This document shows, piece by piece, positions 1 to 5,393 of a stretch of DNA of 8,241 nucleotides. How positions within the stretch are numbered: position 1 is the first letter of the stretch; every line of letters starts with the position of its first letter. Origin of the DNA: Clostridia bacterium (GTDB lineage: Bacteria; Bacillota_A; Clostridia; Oscillospirales; CAG-272); contig JAFYPS010000238.1 in NCBI GenBank assembly GCA_017547395.1, positions 1 through 8,241 on the forward strand. Direction: 5' to 3'. The position numbers were made by a program, and so were the translations under genes. The notes under the pieces are model-generated. The model was not told where the DNA came from. It saw nothing but the letters and a program-made list of their open reading frames with translations, and made no database searches.

Positions 1-1
1 G

Positions 2-481
2 TGGGACACTCTTTTGCATACGGTAACGGGGTTCCTTGCGGCGGCAGTCGGACTTTCGCTTATCGACCTTCTTAACCGAAGCGACCGCTTTAAAATCAGG
101 CTCTCTCCCGTTTTCGTTGCGATAGTTTCTTTCTGCTTTTCTATGACGGTTGGTGTAATCTGGGAGTTTTTTGAGTTCGGGATGGACGTCTTTGTCGGTA
201 CGGATATGCAAAAGGACACTGTCCTTTCTGCAATCTCGTCGGTGACGCTTCACCCTGAGGGAAAGAATATTCCGATTGTGATACGCGATATCGGAAGCAT
301 TGCGGTGAACGGCAGTCCTTTAGACGTTGGCGGATATCTTGACATAGGGCTTTACGATACGATGAAGGATCTTATCGTGAACTTTATCGGCGCAACCGTG
401 TTCTCTGTATTCGGATATTTTTATGCTAAGTACGGAAAAAAGTCCAAGGTAGTCGAGGGACTGAAAATAGAAAAAGTGTGA
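2..481 (+). CDS. Integral membrane protein of unknown function, 5'-truncated by the window edge
   Basis: The reading frame is open from the first bases (Trp-Asp-Thr-Leu-Leu before a possible TTG at 14), so the true start almost certainly lies outside the window. About 159 residues are visible. Three hydrophobic segments can be seen: one at the beginning (around His-Thr-Val-Thr-Gly-Phe), one starting at Ser-Pro-Val-Phe-Val and ending in Ile-Trp-Glu-Phe-Phe-Glu-Phe, and one near the C-terminus after Tyr-Asp-Thr-Met-Lys-Asp-Leu. The WEFFEF and DTMKDL signatures resemble those of YjdF/DUF2238-type membrane proteins, but I recall this only as a family resemblance and assign no function. A soluble stretch of about 60 residues separates the second and third segments. 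It is the only + strand gene here and converges on the PPTase gene. Its TGA stop (479-481) touches the border of repeat element A. Confidence 0.75.
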   Translation, partial: WDTLLHTVTGFLAAAVGLSLIDLLNRSDRFKIRLSPVFVAIVSFCFSMTVGVIWEFFEFGMDVFVGTDMQKDTVLSAISSVTLHPEGKNIPIVIRDIGSIAVNGSPLDVGGYLDIGLYDTMKDLIVNFIGATVFSVFGYFYAKYGKKSKVVEGLKIEKV

Positions 482-634
482 TAAATTAAAGTTACACGCG
501 AAGCATCTATGTCAATGACAATGGTAGGGGCTGGCGCCTTCGACAGCCCGCGAACCCTTGCAAAAACGGGACGTCGAGGGCGCCGTCCCCTACCGCATTT
601 GTTTGGTTTTGTGTTCCCATAAACAATAATTTAC
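481..634. repeat. Intergenic palindromic element, copy A (AT-rich border boxes around a GC-rich double hairpin)
   Basis: The borders are an AT-rich box at 481-496 and its inverted counterpart at 619-634. The core has two 28-nt arms (523-550 and 567-594) that are inverted repeats with five mismatches, separated by a 16-nt spacer. Each arm also folds alone into a 6-bp stem with a 10-nt loop: 528-533 with 544-549 (GGGCTG/CAGCCC) and 568-573 with 584-589 (GGGACG/CGTCCC). A nearly identical copy lies inverted at 4493-4640. Next to the left box, A carries about six extra bases (CGCGAA) that B lacks. They resemble the edge of the unrelated core near 4770, suggesting mosaic assembly. No ORF is supported inside. 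It looks like a MITE- or REP-like element, and mobility is inference. Confidence 0.85.
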
Positions 635-637
635 ATC

Positions 638-667
638 AAAAAATCCGCTCGGATGAGCGGATTTTTT
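638..667 (-). terminator. Rho-independent terminator of the yabP operon (probably bidirectional)
   Basis: A perfect 13-bp stem (638-650 with 655-667) with a 4-nt loop at 651-654 has a CCGCTC/GAGCGG core flanked by A and T runs. It overlaps the TAA stop of the PPTase gene (666-668), so it terminates minus-strand transcription immediately after the last gene. The symmetric A/T runs would also let it stop + strand transcription coming from the convergent membrane protein gene. Confidence 0.9.
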
Positions 668-1169
668 ATTTCTCGTAGACGGCTATAGCGTACTCTTTGT
701 CCCTCTCCGTATAAAAGGAAAGGTCGCAAACGTCTGTAGCAAACGCTTTTGCCATATCGCCTATGCATTTTCCGTATGCTTCTTTCTTGGTCCAGATTTC
801 AAAAAAGTCGCACTGCCGCTCGCGCTCGGTGAAAAAGCGCATCGCAACTCCGCGCGGGATTTCGCGTACTTTTTCTACGTCGGCACCGATTTCTCTGTCC
901 GAAATTGCGCAGATAACCGTATTTCCGCTATGGCTGATGCTGAAATAAAGCGGAACGTCCTTAAAATACGGCTTTCCGTTTTCTTTAAAGGCGATTTCCC
1001 CGCTCACCTCACCTAAAAGGAGGGAGTAGCCTACAGCGGAGAGGACTCTGTCCGAAAAAAGCTTCTTTTTTTCAATATGTCCGCGCAAAGAGGACGGCAA
1101 ACGGGAAACAAAAAAGTGATACTCGCTTTCGGTGACGGTGGAAACGTCTTTTTTTAAAAGCTTTATCAT
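666..1169 (-). CDS. 4'-phosphopantetheinyl transferase (Sfp/AcpT-type), compact
   Basis: Transfers the phosphopantetheine arm of coenzyme A to a serine of a carrier protein, in the cytoplasm. The 167-residue product carries the family motifs in order: GKPYF at 65-69, FSISHSG at 76-82, GADVEK at 95-100 (Asp97 and Glu99 as Mg2+ ligands), FFTERE near 112-117, and WTKKEAYGK at 126-134 (Glu130 and Lys134). It is shorter than Sfp (about 224 residues), mainly at the N- and C-termini, but all catalytic motifs are present. The ATG overlaps the upstream TGA as ATGA, and a good ribosome binding site (GAGGTG, 5-6 nt upstream) lies inside the end of the serine hydrolase gene, so translation is probably coupled. 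It is the last gene of the yabP operon. No acyl- or peptidyl-carrier protein, NRPS or PKS gene is nearby, so the substrate is unknown; fatty-acid ACP is the default guess. Confidence 0.88.
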   Translation of the reverse strand: MIKLLKKDVSTVTESEYHFFVSRLPSSLRGHIEKKKLFSDRVLSAVGYSLLLGEVSGEIAFKENGKPYFKDVPLYFSISHSGNTVICAISDREIGADVEKVREIPRGVAMRFFTERERQCDFFEIWTKKEAYGKCIGDMAKAFATDVCDLSFYTERDKEYAIAVYEK

Positions 1170-2518
1170 TCCGACACCTCGGCTGAAGTTTCTTCGGCAA
1201 GCAGTGCATGCTTTTCATCGTGAAGCTGCTTTATTATTCCGCCGACCTCGTAGATAAACTTCGTGTTGGCGGCTTTCGTATGCCCCTCGTCCATATTTGA
1301 CATAAACACCAGAACGTACGGGCTTTCGCTGAGTACCACTGCGCCGTCGCAGTATGAATCCTCGTCCCAGCCGTACTTGTGGGCAACCTTCTCGGGGCGG
1401 AGCGCCCTTTGCAGCATAACGCTCTGCAGCGACTCACACATATTTTCCGCAAGCCACGCGCCGTATTTGTTCTCGGCAGTCAGGTAGTCTGCAAGCACGC
1501 AAAAGAAATTGCCGTAATTTGTAACGTTTGTGCGCCACCACGAGCCAAAACGGGTTGGGTAGAGAGAGTTTGCCTCGCAAACCTCGGAGAAAAACGCGGT
1601 TCCAAAGCGTTTTTGAAGCATTGAAAAGGCGGTGTTATCACTGCGGCGGATCGTGCGGCGGATAAGCTCCTCAACGGTAAAGGGTGTGTCGCTCTTTACG
1701 TTTTTAAAGTCGCCCGAGCCTTCGACAAACATTTCTTCCTTATAAATCAGTTCTTCTTCAAGATCGATTTCACCGACTTCCGCCTTTTGCAAAAGTGCAA
1801 ATGCATAGACAGCCTTTATCATCGACGCGCCGAAAATCACTTCTCTTGGGTTGAACACCATAACCTCACCGTCATAGAGGTCCTTGTAGTAGAGGGCGCA
1901 CACACCGTCAATCTCATAGGTATAGGTTTCGGCAGTGGTCTCGATTGGGTTTCCTTCTTCGTCGGTGAGAAGAGAGGATTCGGCGGTTTTTTCAGTTGTT
2001 TTTTCAGTTGTTTCGTCCGTGGTTTTTGTCGGGAACGAGGTTTCGTCCGTGGCTACGGTTTCTGTTACCTCTGCGGTTTTTACAACGGGAGGAATCTCGC
2101 AGTAAAGCAGTCTCGCAAGGCGATAGTGAGGCGTGTCCGTTTCACAGAAAATAAAGTTCTCTATGCGGCGCACTCCGCTTTCCTCGGCTACCGACGTAAA
2201 CGTAGTAGTCGTTTCCACAGCCGTTTCGTCGGTTGTGATTGGGGCGGTGGTTATCGGTGGCAGGGCGGTCGGCTCTGCAGTCGTTTCCGTCGGAGTCACG
2301 GTAGGCTCTGCGGTTACGGTTACGGTAACCTCGGGCGTTACTATCACTTCCACGTAATTGCTTGTTGCGGGCGGAGGCGTAGTGGATACGGGTTTGTCCA
2401 CACCGCACCTTGCAAAAACAGCGCATAAACAGGTAACAAGTGCTACCGAAAAAGCGCAGGTAAGGGCGAAAAGAAAAGAACTTTCCTTCCTTTTCTTTTT
2501 ATATAGTCGTTTCTGCAT
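1166..2518 (-). CDS. Membrane-anchored serine hydrolase (class A beta-lactamase/DD-peptidase fold) with Thr-rich linker
   Basis: A 450-residue protein. It has a basic N-terminus (KKKRK) followed by a hydrophobic anchor at about 13-37 with no convincing lipobox. A Thr/Glu/Pro-rich low-complexity linker at about 44-115 and 147-199 is interrupted by a more ordered stretch at 116-146. The penicillin-recognising domain spans about 200-435. The catalytic motifs are clear: SMIK at 232-235 (Ser232 nucleophile, Lys235), SDN at 293-295, and HKYG at 380-383 in place of KTG. I see no convincing equivalent of the class A Glu166, so a peptidoglycan hydrolase or DD-peptidase role is likelier than antibiotic resistance. 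The linker suggests the domain is held outside the membrane, across or within the wall. Its start overlaps the fumarase gene by 20 bp without an obvious Shine-Dalgarno sequence, suggesting coupled translation. Promoter context implies mother-cell expression, so a spore-cortex role is possible but unproven. Confidence 0.85.
   Translation of the reverse strand: MQKRLYKKKRKESSFLFALTCAFSVALVTCLCAVFARCGVDKPVSTTPPPATSNYVEVIVTPEVTVTVTAEPTVTPTETTAEPTALPPITTAPITTDETAVETTTTFTSVAEESGVRRIENFIFCETDTPHYRLARLLYCEIPPVVKTAEVTETVATDETSFPTKTTDETTEKTTEKTAESSLLTDEEGNPIETTAETYTYEIDGVCALYYKDLYDGEVMVFNPREVIFGASMIKAVYAFALLQKAEVGEIDLEEELIYKEEMFVEGSGDFKNVKSDTPFTVEELIRRTIRRSDNTAFSMLQKRFGTAFFSEVCEANSLYPTRFGSWWRTNVTNYGNFFCVLADYLTAENKYGAWLAENMCESLQSVMLQRALRPEKVAHKYGWDEDSYCDGAVVLSESPYVLVFMSNMDEGHTKAANTKFIYEVGGIIKQLHDEKHALLAEETSAEVSE
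1987..2010. repeat. Perfect 12-bp tandem duplication in the Thr-rich linker
   Basis: Two exact copies of TTTTTTCAGTTG (1987-1998, 1999-2010) encode, on the minus strand, the repeated Thr-Thr-Glu-Lys unit of the serine hydrolase linker. The repeat length is a multiple of three, so slippage would change linker length without a frameshift. A further direct repeat of about 13 bp (GTTTCGTCCGTGG) occurs at about 2010 and 2041. Confidence 0.85.
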
Positions 2519-3371
2519 GGCGTATAACGTGGCAGTTTATGTTTACGGCTACCGGCAGACCTGCAATATGAGTCGGCGCCGCGCTGACCTTGACAGCGAG
2601 GGCTGTGGTATCCCCTGAAAAGCCTTGCGGACCTATATTTAAAAGGTTTATTTTTTCAAGAAGCTTTTTTTCAAGGGCGGCATATTTTTCGCTTGGATTT
2701 TCATCGTCAATCGGGCGGCAGAAGCATTCTTTTGCGAGGATTGCGCACTGCTCGAAATCACCGCCGATGCCTACGCCCACTACGATAGGCGGGCAGGGGT
2801 TTGAGCCTGCTTTAACTACCGTGTCGGTAACAAAGTTTATCACGTCTTCCTCGGTTGCCGACGGGGTAAACATCTTAAGTGCGCTCATATTTTCGCTTCC
2901 AAAGCCTTTTGGCAGTGCAACAATACGGATATTTTCGCCCTTTACAATGCGGATATGTATAATCGCGGGGGTGTTGTCGTTTGTATTCACTCTGTCATAG
3001 AGAGGGTCGCGCACAACCGAAAGGCGAAGAGCGCCATCGACATATGCGCGGCGAACGCCTTTGTTTATTGCCTCTTCTATGTTGCCGTCAACGAAAACTC
3101 TGTCGCCGACGTAGGCAAAAACAACCGCCATACCCGTATCCTGACATACCGGCACGCTGATTTCCTTTGCCGCATCTACGTTGTCGAGAATGCGGGAGAG
3201 AACCTTTTTGGCAATAGGCACTCTCTCTTTTTCAAGCGCGCAGGAAATGCAGTCTGTAACGTCTTTTGTGAGTGTGTAGTTTGCATCCGTAAAAAGACGC
3301 GCAACGGCGTCCTCGATTTCTGCGGGAGCAACTATGCGGATATTCTTTTCTCCGTGTTTTATAAATTCCAT
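2499..3371 (-). CDS. Class I (Fe-S) fumarate hydratase / tartrate dehydratase alpha subunit
   Basis: Family role: reversible hydration of fumarate to malate (or the related tartrate dehydration) by an oxygen-labile [4Fe-4S] hydro-lyase, in the cytoplasm. Conserved blocks are present: VPVCQDTG, NPCPP followed by the glycine-rich VGVGIGG, and GGDFEQCAILAKE. They give three candidate cluster ligands, Cys82, Cys199 and Cys215 (numbered from the TTG alternative at 3389). IGPQGFSGDTTAL near the C-terminus is also typical. I chose the ATG at 3371 (290 residues), which lies 7 bp after the divIC stop with GAGGA about 11 nt upstream. The TTG at 3389 would overlap divIC and gains only six residues. The beta subunit that normally follows in two-gene fumarases is not in this window, and the next gene is a serine hydrolase. 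The gene sits in the presumed sigma-E operon after divIC, an unexpected place for central metabolism. Confidence 0.88.
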   Translation of the reverse strand: MEFIKHGEKNIRIVAPAEIEDAVARLFTDANYTLTKDVTDCISCALEKERVPIAKKVLSRILDNVDAAKEISVPVCQDTGMAVVFAYVGDRVFVDGNIEEAINKGVRRAYVDGALRLSVVRDPLYDRVNTNDNTPAIIHIRIVKGENIRIVALPKGFGSENMSALKMFTPSATEEDVINFVTDTVVKAGSNPCPPIVVGVGIGGDFEQCAILAKECFCRPIDDENPSEKYAALEKKLLEKINLLNIGPQGFSGDTTALAVKVSAAPTHIAGLPVAVNINCHVIRHAETTI

Positions 3372-3378
3372 CTTTATA

Positions 3379-3663
3379 TCAGTCCTCAAAATCGCTGAAA
3401 TATATTATCTCACCCGGCAGGCAGTAGCCAAGAGCGCGGCGAGCCACGCGCTTGATGTACTCCTCGTTCCAGGGAGCTGAAATTTCTTCTTTAAGCCTTG
3501 CGTTTTCCTCTTCGAGAGCGTGAAGCGTGTTCAAAAGCTCTTCTGTATTCTGCGAGATTTCGTTATAGCGCATCCAGAGCGCGCCGGTTAGCAGAAATCC
3601 GCCTACCACCAAAACCGCAAGGGCGATACGCAGTGACAGTGAAGTGTGCTTTTTGTTCGCCAT
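3379..3663 (-). CDS. divIC: Septum formation initiator (DivIC/FtsB family)
   Basis: A 94-residue bitopic membrane protein of the divisome, expected to work with FtsL and DivIB/FtsQ at the septum. It has a short basic cytoplasmic tail (1-10), one membrane segment (about 11-30), a coiled coil rich in Glu/Leu/Asn (about 33-62), and the family's closing motif from Tyr69 to Glu85 (YIKRVARRALGY followed by CLPGE). Length and architecture are normal. A very strong Shine-Dalgarno sequence (AAGGAGG) lies about 7 nt before the ATG, within the 16-bp gap after yabQ. Its position directly downstream of yabP-yabQ matches the B. subtilis arrangement. A second, vegetative promoter would be expected if it is also needed for growth, but I could not identify one within yabQ. 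Confidence 0.9.
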   Translation of the reverse strand: MANKKHTSLSLRIALAVLVVGGFLLTGALWMRYNEISQNTEELLNTLHALEEENARLKEEISAPWNEEYIKRVARRALGYCLPGEIIYFSDFED

Positions 3664-3679
3664 ACGTATCCTCCTTTTT

Positions 3680-4201
3680 TTAAAATCCGTTTTTTACCGA
3701 GCCGCACTTTGCCATCTGCTTTTTACGCTTTTTTATAGCGGCGGCTTGTTTTGTTTTAATGTTGAATTCTTTATATTTGTTTATACCGCGCTGAACAAAA
3801 GGTGCTGACATAATCAGTGAAAGCGCTTTTCGCACGGCACTTTTGAATTTTCTGTCTGAAAATACGGCAAGACTGATAAACAGTCTGCCTATTGTGTGAT
3901 AATAGGCTTCAAAGCCGCAAAACGCGCCGATAAGCCCGTACGAGCGCATACGCCCGTCGCCTGTGAGAAAGAAAAACACACACATACAGACGGCGCATAC
4001 CGCCATATACAACAGGTCGCATGCAGCACATAAAATCCAGTTTACGTAAGGGCGAACGCCCTTTTTGCCAAACGGACTTTCTGCGGTTATGCCAAGAATC
4101 ACCCTGAAAAGGCGAAAGACGTCGTACACCGCACCGAGAAAGACTCCCACGCCGACCGAAGCAAGCGCGGCAAGCGCGATCTTTGTCATGGAAACTTCCA
4201 T
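3680..4201 (-). CDS. yabQ: Spore cortex biosynthesis membrane protein YabQ
   Basis: In B. subtilis, YabQ is a mother-cell protein of the outer forespore membrane needed for cortex formation. This 173-residue copy has the family's opening signature, a first membrane segment running into FLGAVYD and VFRLFR (Gly23, Tyr26-Asp27, Arg30, Arg33), two central hydrophobic segments (about 54-80 and 88-112) around GDGRMRSYGLIGAFCG, then YYHTIGRL. A long, very basic cytoplasmic tail (about 115-173) ends it. The ATG at 4201 abuts the yabP TAA directly. The alternative ATG at 4189 (residue 5) has GGAAG five bases upstream and may be the real start. Translation is probably coupled to yabP. The preceding yabP and following divIC make the assignment secure. 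Confidence 0.88.
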   Translation of the reverse strand: MEVSMTKIALAALASVGVGVFLGAVYDVFRLFRVILGITAESPFGKKGVRPYVNWILCAACDLLYMAVCAVCMCVFFFLTGDGRMRSYGLIGAFCGFEAYYHTIGRLFISLAVFSDRKFKSAVRKALSLIMSAPFVQRGINKYKEFNIKTKQAAAIKKRKKQMAKCGSVKNGF

Positions 4202-4444
4202 TTATTTAAAGAGCCCTTTTTTAGGCGGCTTAGCCTTTTGAAAGAAAACACCGTCGATTCTGCCCGTGATTCCAAGGTTACCCGTTTCGGACGACATTGA
4301 AAGAATTTTGAGATTTTCACCCTCAATTTCGACCTTGCCGTCGTCGGTCATAGCCGTGATAAAGTCGCTGTCAAACCCGAGAACCTCGCTTACCCCCGTC
4401 ATCGTGAGCGACTGGCGGGATTTTACCGTAATATCTGTTGCCAT
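4202..4444 (-). CDS. yabP: Sporulation protein YabP
   Basis: An 80-residue YabP/YqfC-family protein. In B. subtilis, YabP is required for cortex formation and acts with YabQ in the mother cell. The sequence shows the beta-rich family pattern: a Leu-Thr-Met-Thr-Gly-Val opening, VLGFDSDFITAMTDDG, then VEIEGENLKILSMS and a final GNLGITGRIDGVFF strand pair. It has a short basic tail and no membrane segment. The ATG at 4444 follows a purine-rich ribosome binding site (GGGGGTGG, 4449-4456) and a sigma-E-like promoter. It is the first gene of the operon running to 666. Confidence 0.9.
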   Translation of the reverse strand: MATDITVKSRQSLTMTGVSEVLGFDSDFITAMTDDGKVEIEGENLKILSMSSETGNLGITGRIDGVFFQKAKPPKKGLFK

Positions 4445-4464
4445 ATTTCCACCCCCTATATGTA

Positions 4465-4493
4465 AAGGTATGAGAGGTAGGGAAATAATATGA
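4465..4493 (-). promoter_or_regulatory. Sigma-E-type promoter of the yabP operon
   Basis: Read on the minus strand, the -35 is TCATATT (4493-4487), a full match to the B. subtilis sigma-E consensus KMATATT. A 14-nt spacer follows, then the -10 CATACCTT (4472-4465), which differs from CATACANT at one position. The yabP ATG is 20 nt further on, with its Shine-Dalgarno sequence between, so the leader is very short. In B. subtilis yabP and yabQ are sigma-E dependent, which agrees. The -35 overlaps the outermost base of repeat element B. Confidence 0.8.
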
Positions 4494-4640
4494 TAAATTA
4501 ATGTTTATGAAAACACAAAACCCAACAAATGCGGTAGGGGACGGCGCCCTCGACGTCCCGTTTTTGCAAGGGTTCGCGGGCTGTCGAAGGCGCCAGCCCC
4601 TACATTGTCATTGACATAGATGCTGTAAACTTTAATTTAC
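4493..4640. repeat. Intergenic palindromic element, copy B (inverted copy of element A)
   Basis: Its reverse complement matches 481-634 almost base for base. The differences are a few bases in the AT-rich flanks, one missing G at the core edge, and about six bases absent beside the inner border box. The border boxes are at 4493-4508 and 4625-4640. The 28-nt arm at 4533-4560 pairs imperfectly with the one at about 4577-4603, and each arm has its own 6-bp hairpin as in copy A. With the following element it fills the gap between yabP and rqcP. Confidence 0.88.
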
Positions 4641-4793
4641 GGTAAAAATCAGCGATGATTGAACAAAAGCAAAAACGGTTTCGCCGATATTTTACCAAAA
4701 TCGATGCGCTTCGCGCATCGAGGCGAAATCAACCGCGCGACAGAACAGAAGGCACCACCTTGATGAGTGAGTCGCGTGTAAACATTAATTAAT
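4625..4793. repeat. Second intergenic element C with a different, hairpin-rich core
   Basis: Bordered by AT-rich boxes at 4625-4640 (shared with element B) and 4778-4793, both in the same orientation. The core contains a perfect 8-bp hairpin (4702-4709 with 4713-4720, CGATGCGC, loop TTC). Around it is an outer stem of 9 bp with one G-T wobble (4677-4685 with 4722-4730). An additional partial inverted repeat joins 4641-4647 (GGTAAAA) and 4690-4696 (TTTTACC). The core does not resemble elements A/B. It has no convincing ORF on either strand. The right box contains the stop codon of rqcP. Confidence 0.7.
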
Positions 4794-5027
4794 TACTTCA
4801 AACATATCTGCGGCATCGGCTTTCTTTGTGCTTTCCTTTAAGTCGGTAACGCGCACCTTAAGCGTCTTTTCGCCAAAGGTAATTTCAATTACGTCCCCGA
4901 TTTTGACGTCGTAGGATGCCTTTACAACTCTGCCGTTTACGCTGATGTGCTGCGCGTCGCAGGCATCGTTTGCAACGGTTCTTCTCTTTATGATTCTTGA
5001 AATCTTTAAAAATTTATCAATTCGCAT
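4785..5027 (-). CDS. rqcP: RNA-binding S4-domain protein RqcP (YabO)
   Basis: An 80-residue protein that is essentially one S4 RNA-binding domain. In B. subtilis, RqcP (YabO) works with RqcH on stalled 50S subunits, assisting C-terminal alanine tailing in ribosome quality control. Family signatures are visible: MRIDKFLK at the start, SRIIKRRTVAND, then ISVNGRVVKAS and VKIGDVIEITFG. The frame stays open upstream to 5222, but that part runs through the terminator and the HU gene in another frame. The ATG at 5027 has TTTTGGAG about 6 nt upstream and gives the expected family length. The last codons and TAA (4785-4787) lie within an AT-rich repeat border. No promoter fits between the start and the HU terminator, so expression probably depends on read-through. 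Confidence 0.9.
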   Translation of the reverse strand: MRIDKFLKISRIIKRRTVANDACDAQHISVNGRVVKASYDVKIGDVIEITFGEKTLKVRVTDLKESTKKADAADMFEVIN

Positions 5028-5041
5028 AAACACTCCAAAAT

Positions 5042-5075
5042 AAAAATCGGCCCGCCTTTCGGTGAGCCGATTTTT
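5042..5075 (-). terminator. Rho-independent terminator between HU and rqcP
   Basis: On the minus strand the hairpin has an A-run, stem GGCTCACC with GGCGGGCC (one U-G pair and one A-C mismatch), a GAAA tetraloop, and a terminal T-run, extended by ATC/GAT and A/T pairs. It starts 10 nt after the HU stop and ends 14 nt before the rqcP ATG. It should end most HU transcripts and leave partial read-through for rqcP. Confidence 0.85.
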
Positions 5076-5085
5076 ATTTAAAAAA

Positions 5086-5361
5086 TTACTTGTTAATCTT
5101 GTCCTTGAAAGCCTTGCCTGCGGAGAATGCAGGGAACTTGGAAGCTGCGATCTTGATGGTTTCGCCGGTCTTGGGGTTTCTGCCCTCACGAGCAGCACGC
5201 TTCTTGGTCTCGAAAGTACCAAAGCCTACGAGCTGAACCTTGTCACCCTTAGCGAGTGCGGTTTCGATAGCGCCGATAGTAGCTGCGAGAGCAGCCTCTG
5301 CGTCCTTCTTCTTAAGGCCGGTTTCCTTAACGATAGCTTCAATAAGTTCTGTCTTGTTCAT
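5086..5361 (-). CDS. hup: HU-family DNA-binding protein
   Basis: A 91-residue nucleoid-associated protein that binds and bends DNA as a dimer. The start MNKTELIEAIVKETGL, the dimerisation core with VQLVGFGTFE (about 42-51), the arm motif GRNPKTGE (60-67, intercalating Pro63) and the C-terminal FPAFSAGKAFKDKIN are all typical, and the length is standard. The ATG at 5361 has AAAGGA about 10 nt upstream. It has its own consensus-like sigma-A promoter and its own terminator, so it is a strong mono-cistronic unit placed between mazG and rqcP. Its codon choice looks more selective than that of its neighbours, as expected for an abundant protein. Confidence 0.95.
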   Translation of the reverse strand: MNKTELIEAIVKETGLKKKDAEAALAATIGAIETALAKGDKVQLVGFGTFETKKRAAREGRNPKTGETIKIAASKFPAFSAGKAFKDKINK

Positions 5362-5393
5362 TGGTCTTGTATCCTTTCAAACATAGTATTAAA

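Noticed and set aside
1787..2428. Long + strand frame of about 213 codons opposite the serine hydrolase
   Set aside because: It mirrors the low-complexity Thr-rich coding sequence, giving Gly/Arg/Phe-rich translation with no domain. The opposite frame has clear SMIK, SDN and HKYG motifs.
3372..3389. TTG start of the fumarase alpha subunit at 3389
   Set aside because: It would overlap divIC for only six additional residues. The ATG at 3371 is 7 bp past the divIC stop with a suitable GAGGA.
4641..4777. Small ORF within element C, minus strand
   Set aside because: The longest frames are about 27 codons, without a ribosome binding site, and the sequence is dominated by hairpins.
5028..5222. N-terminal extension of rqcP to 5222
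   Set aside because: The extra 65 residues run through the terminator and the out-of-frame HU gene. The ATG at 5027 gives the family start MRIDKFLK and has a ribosome binding site.
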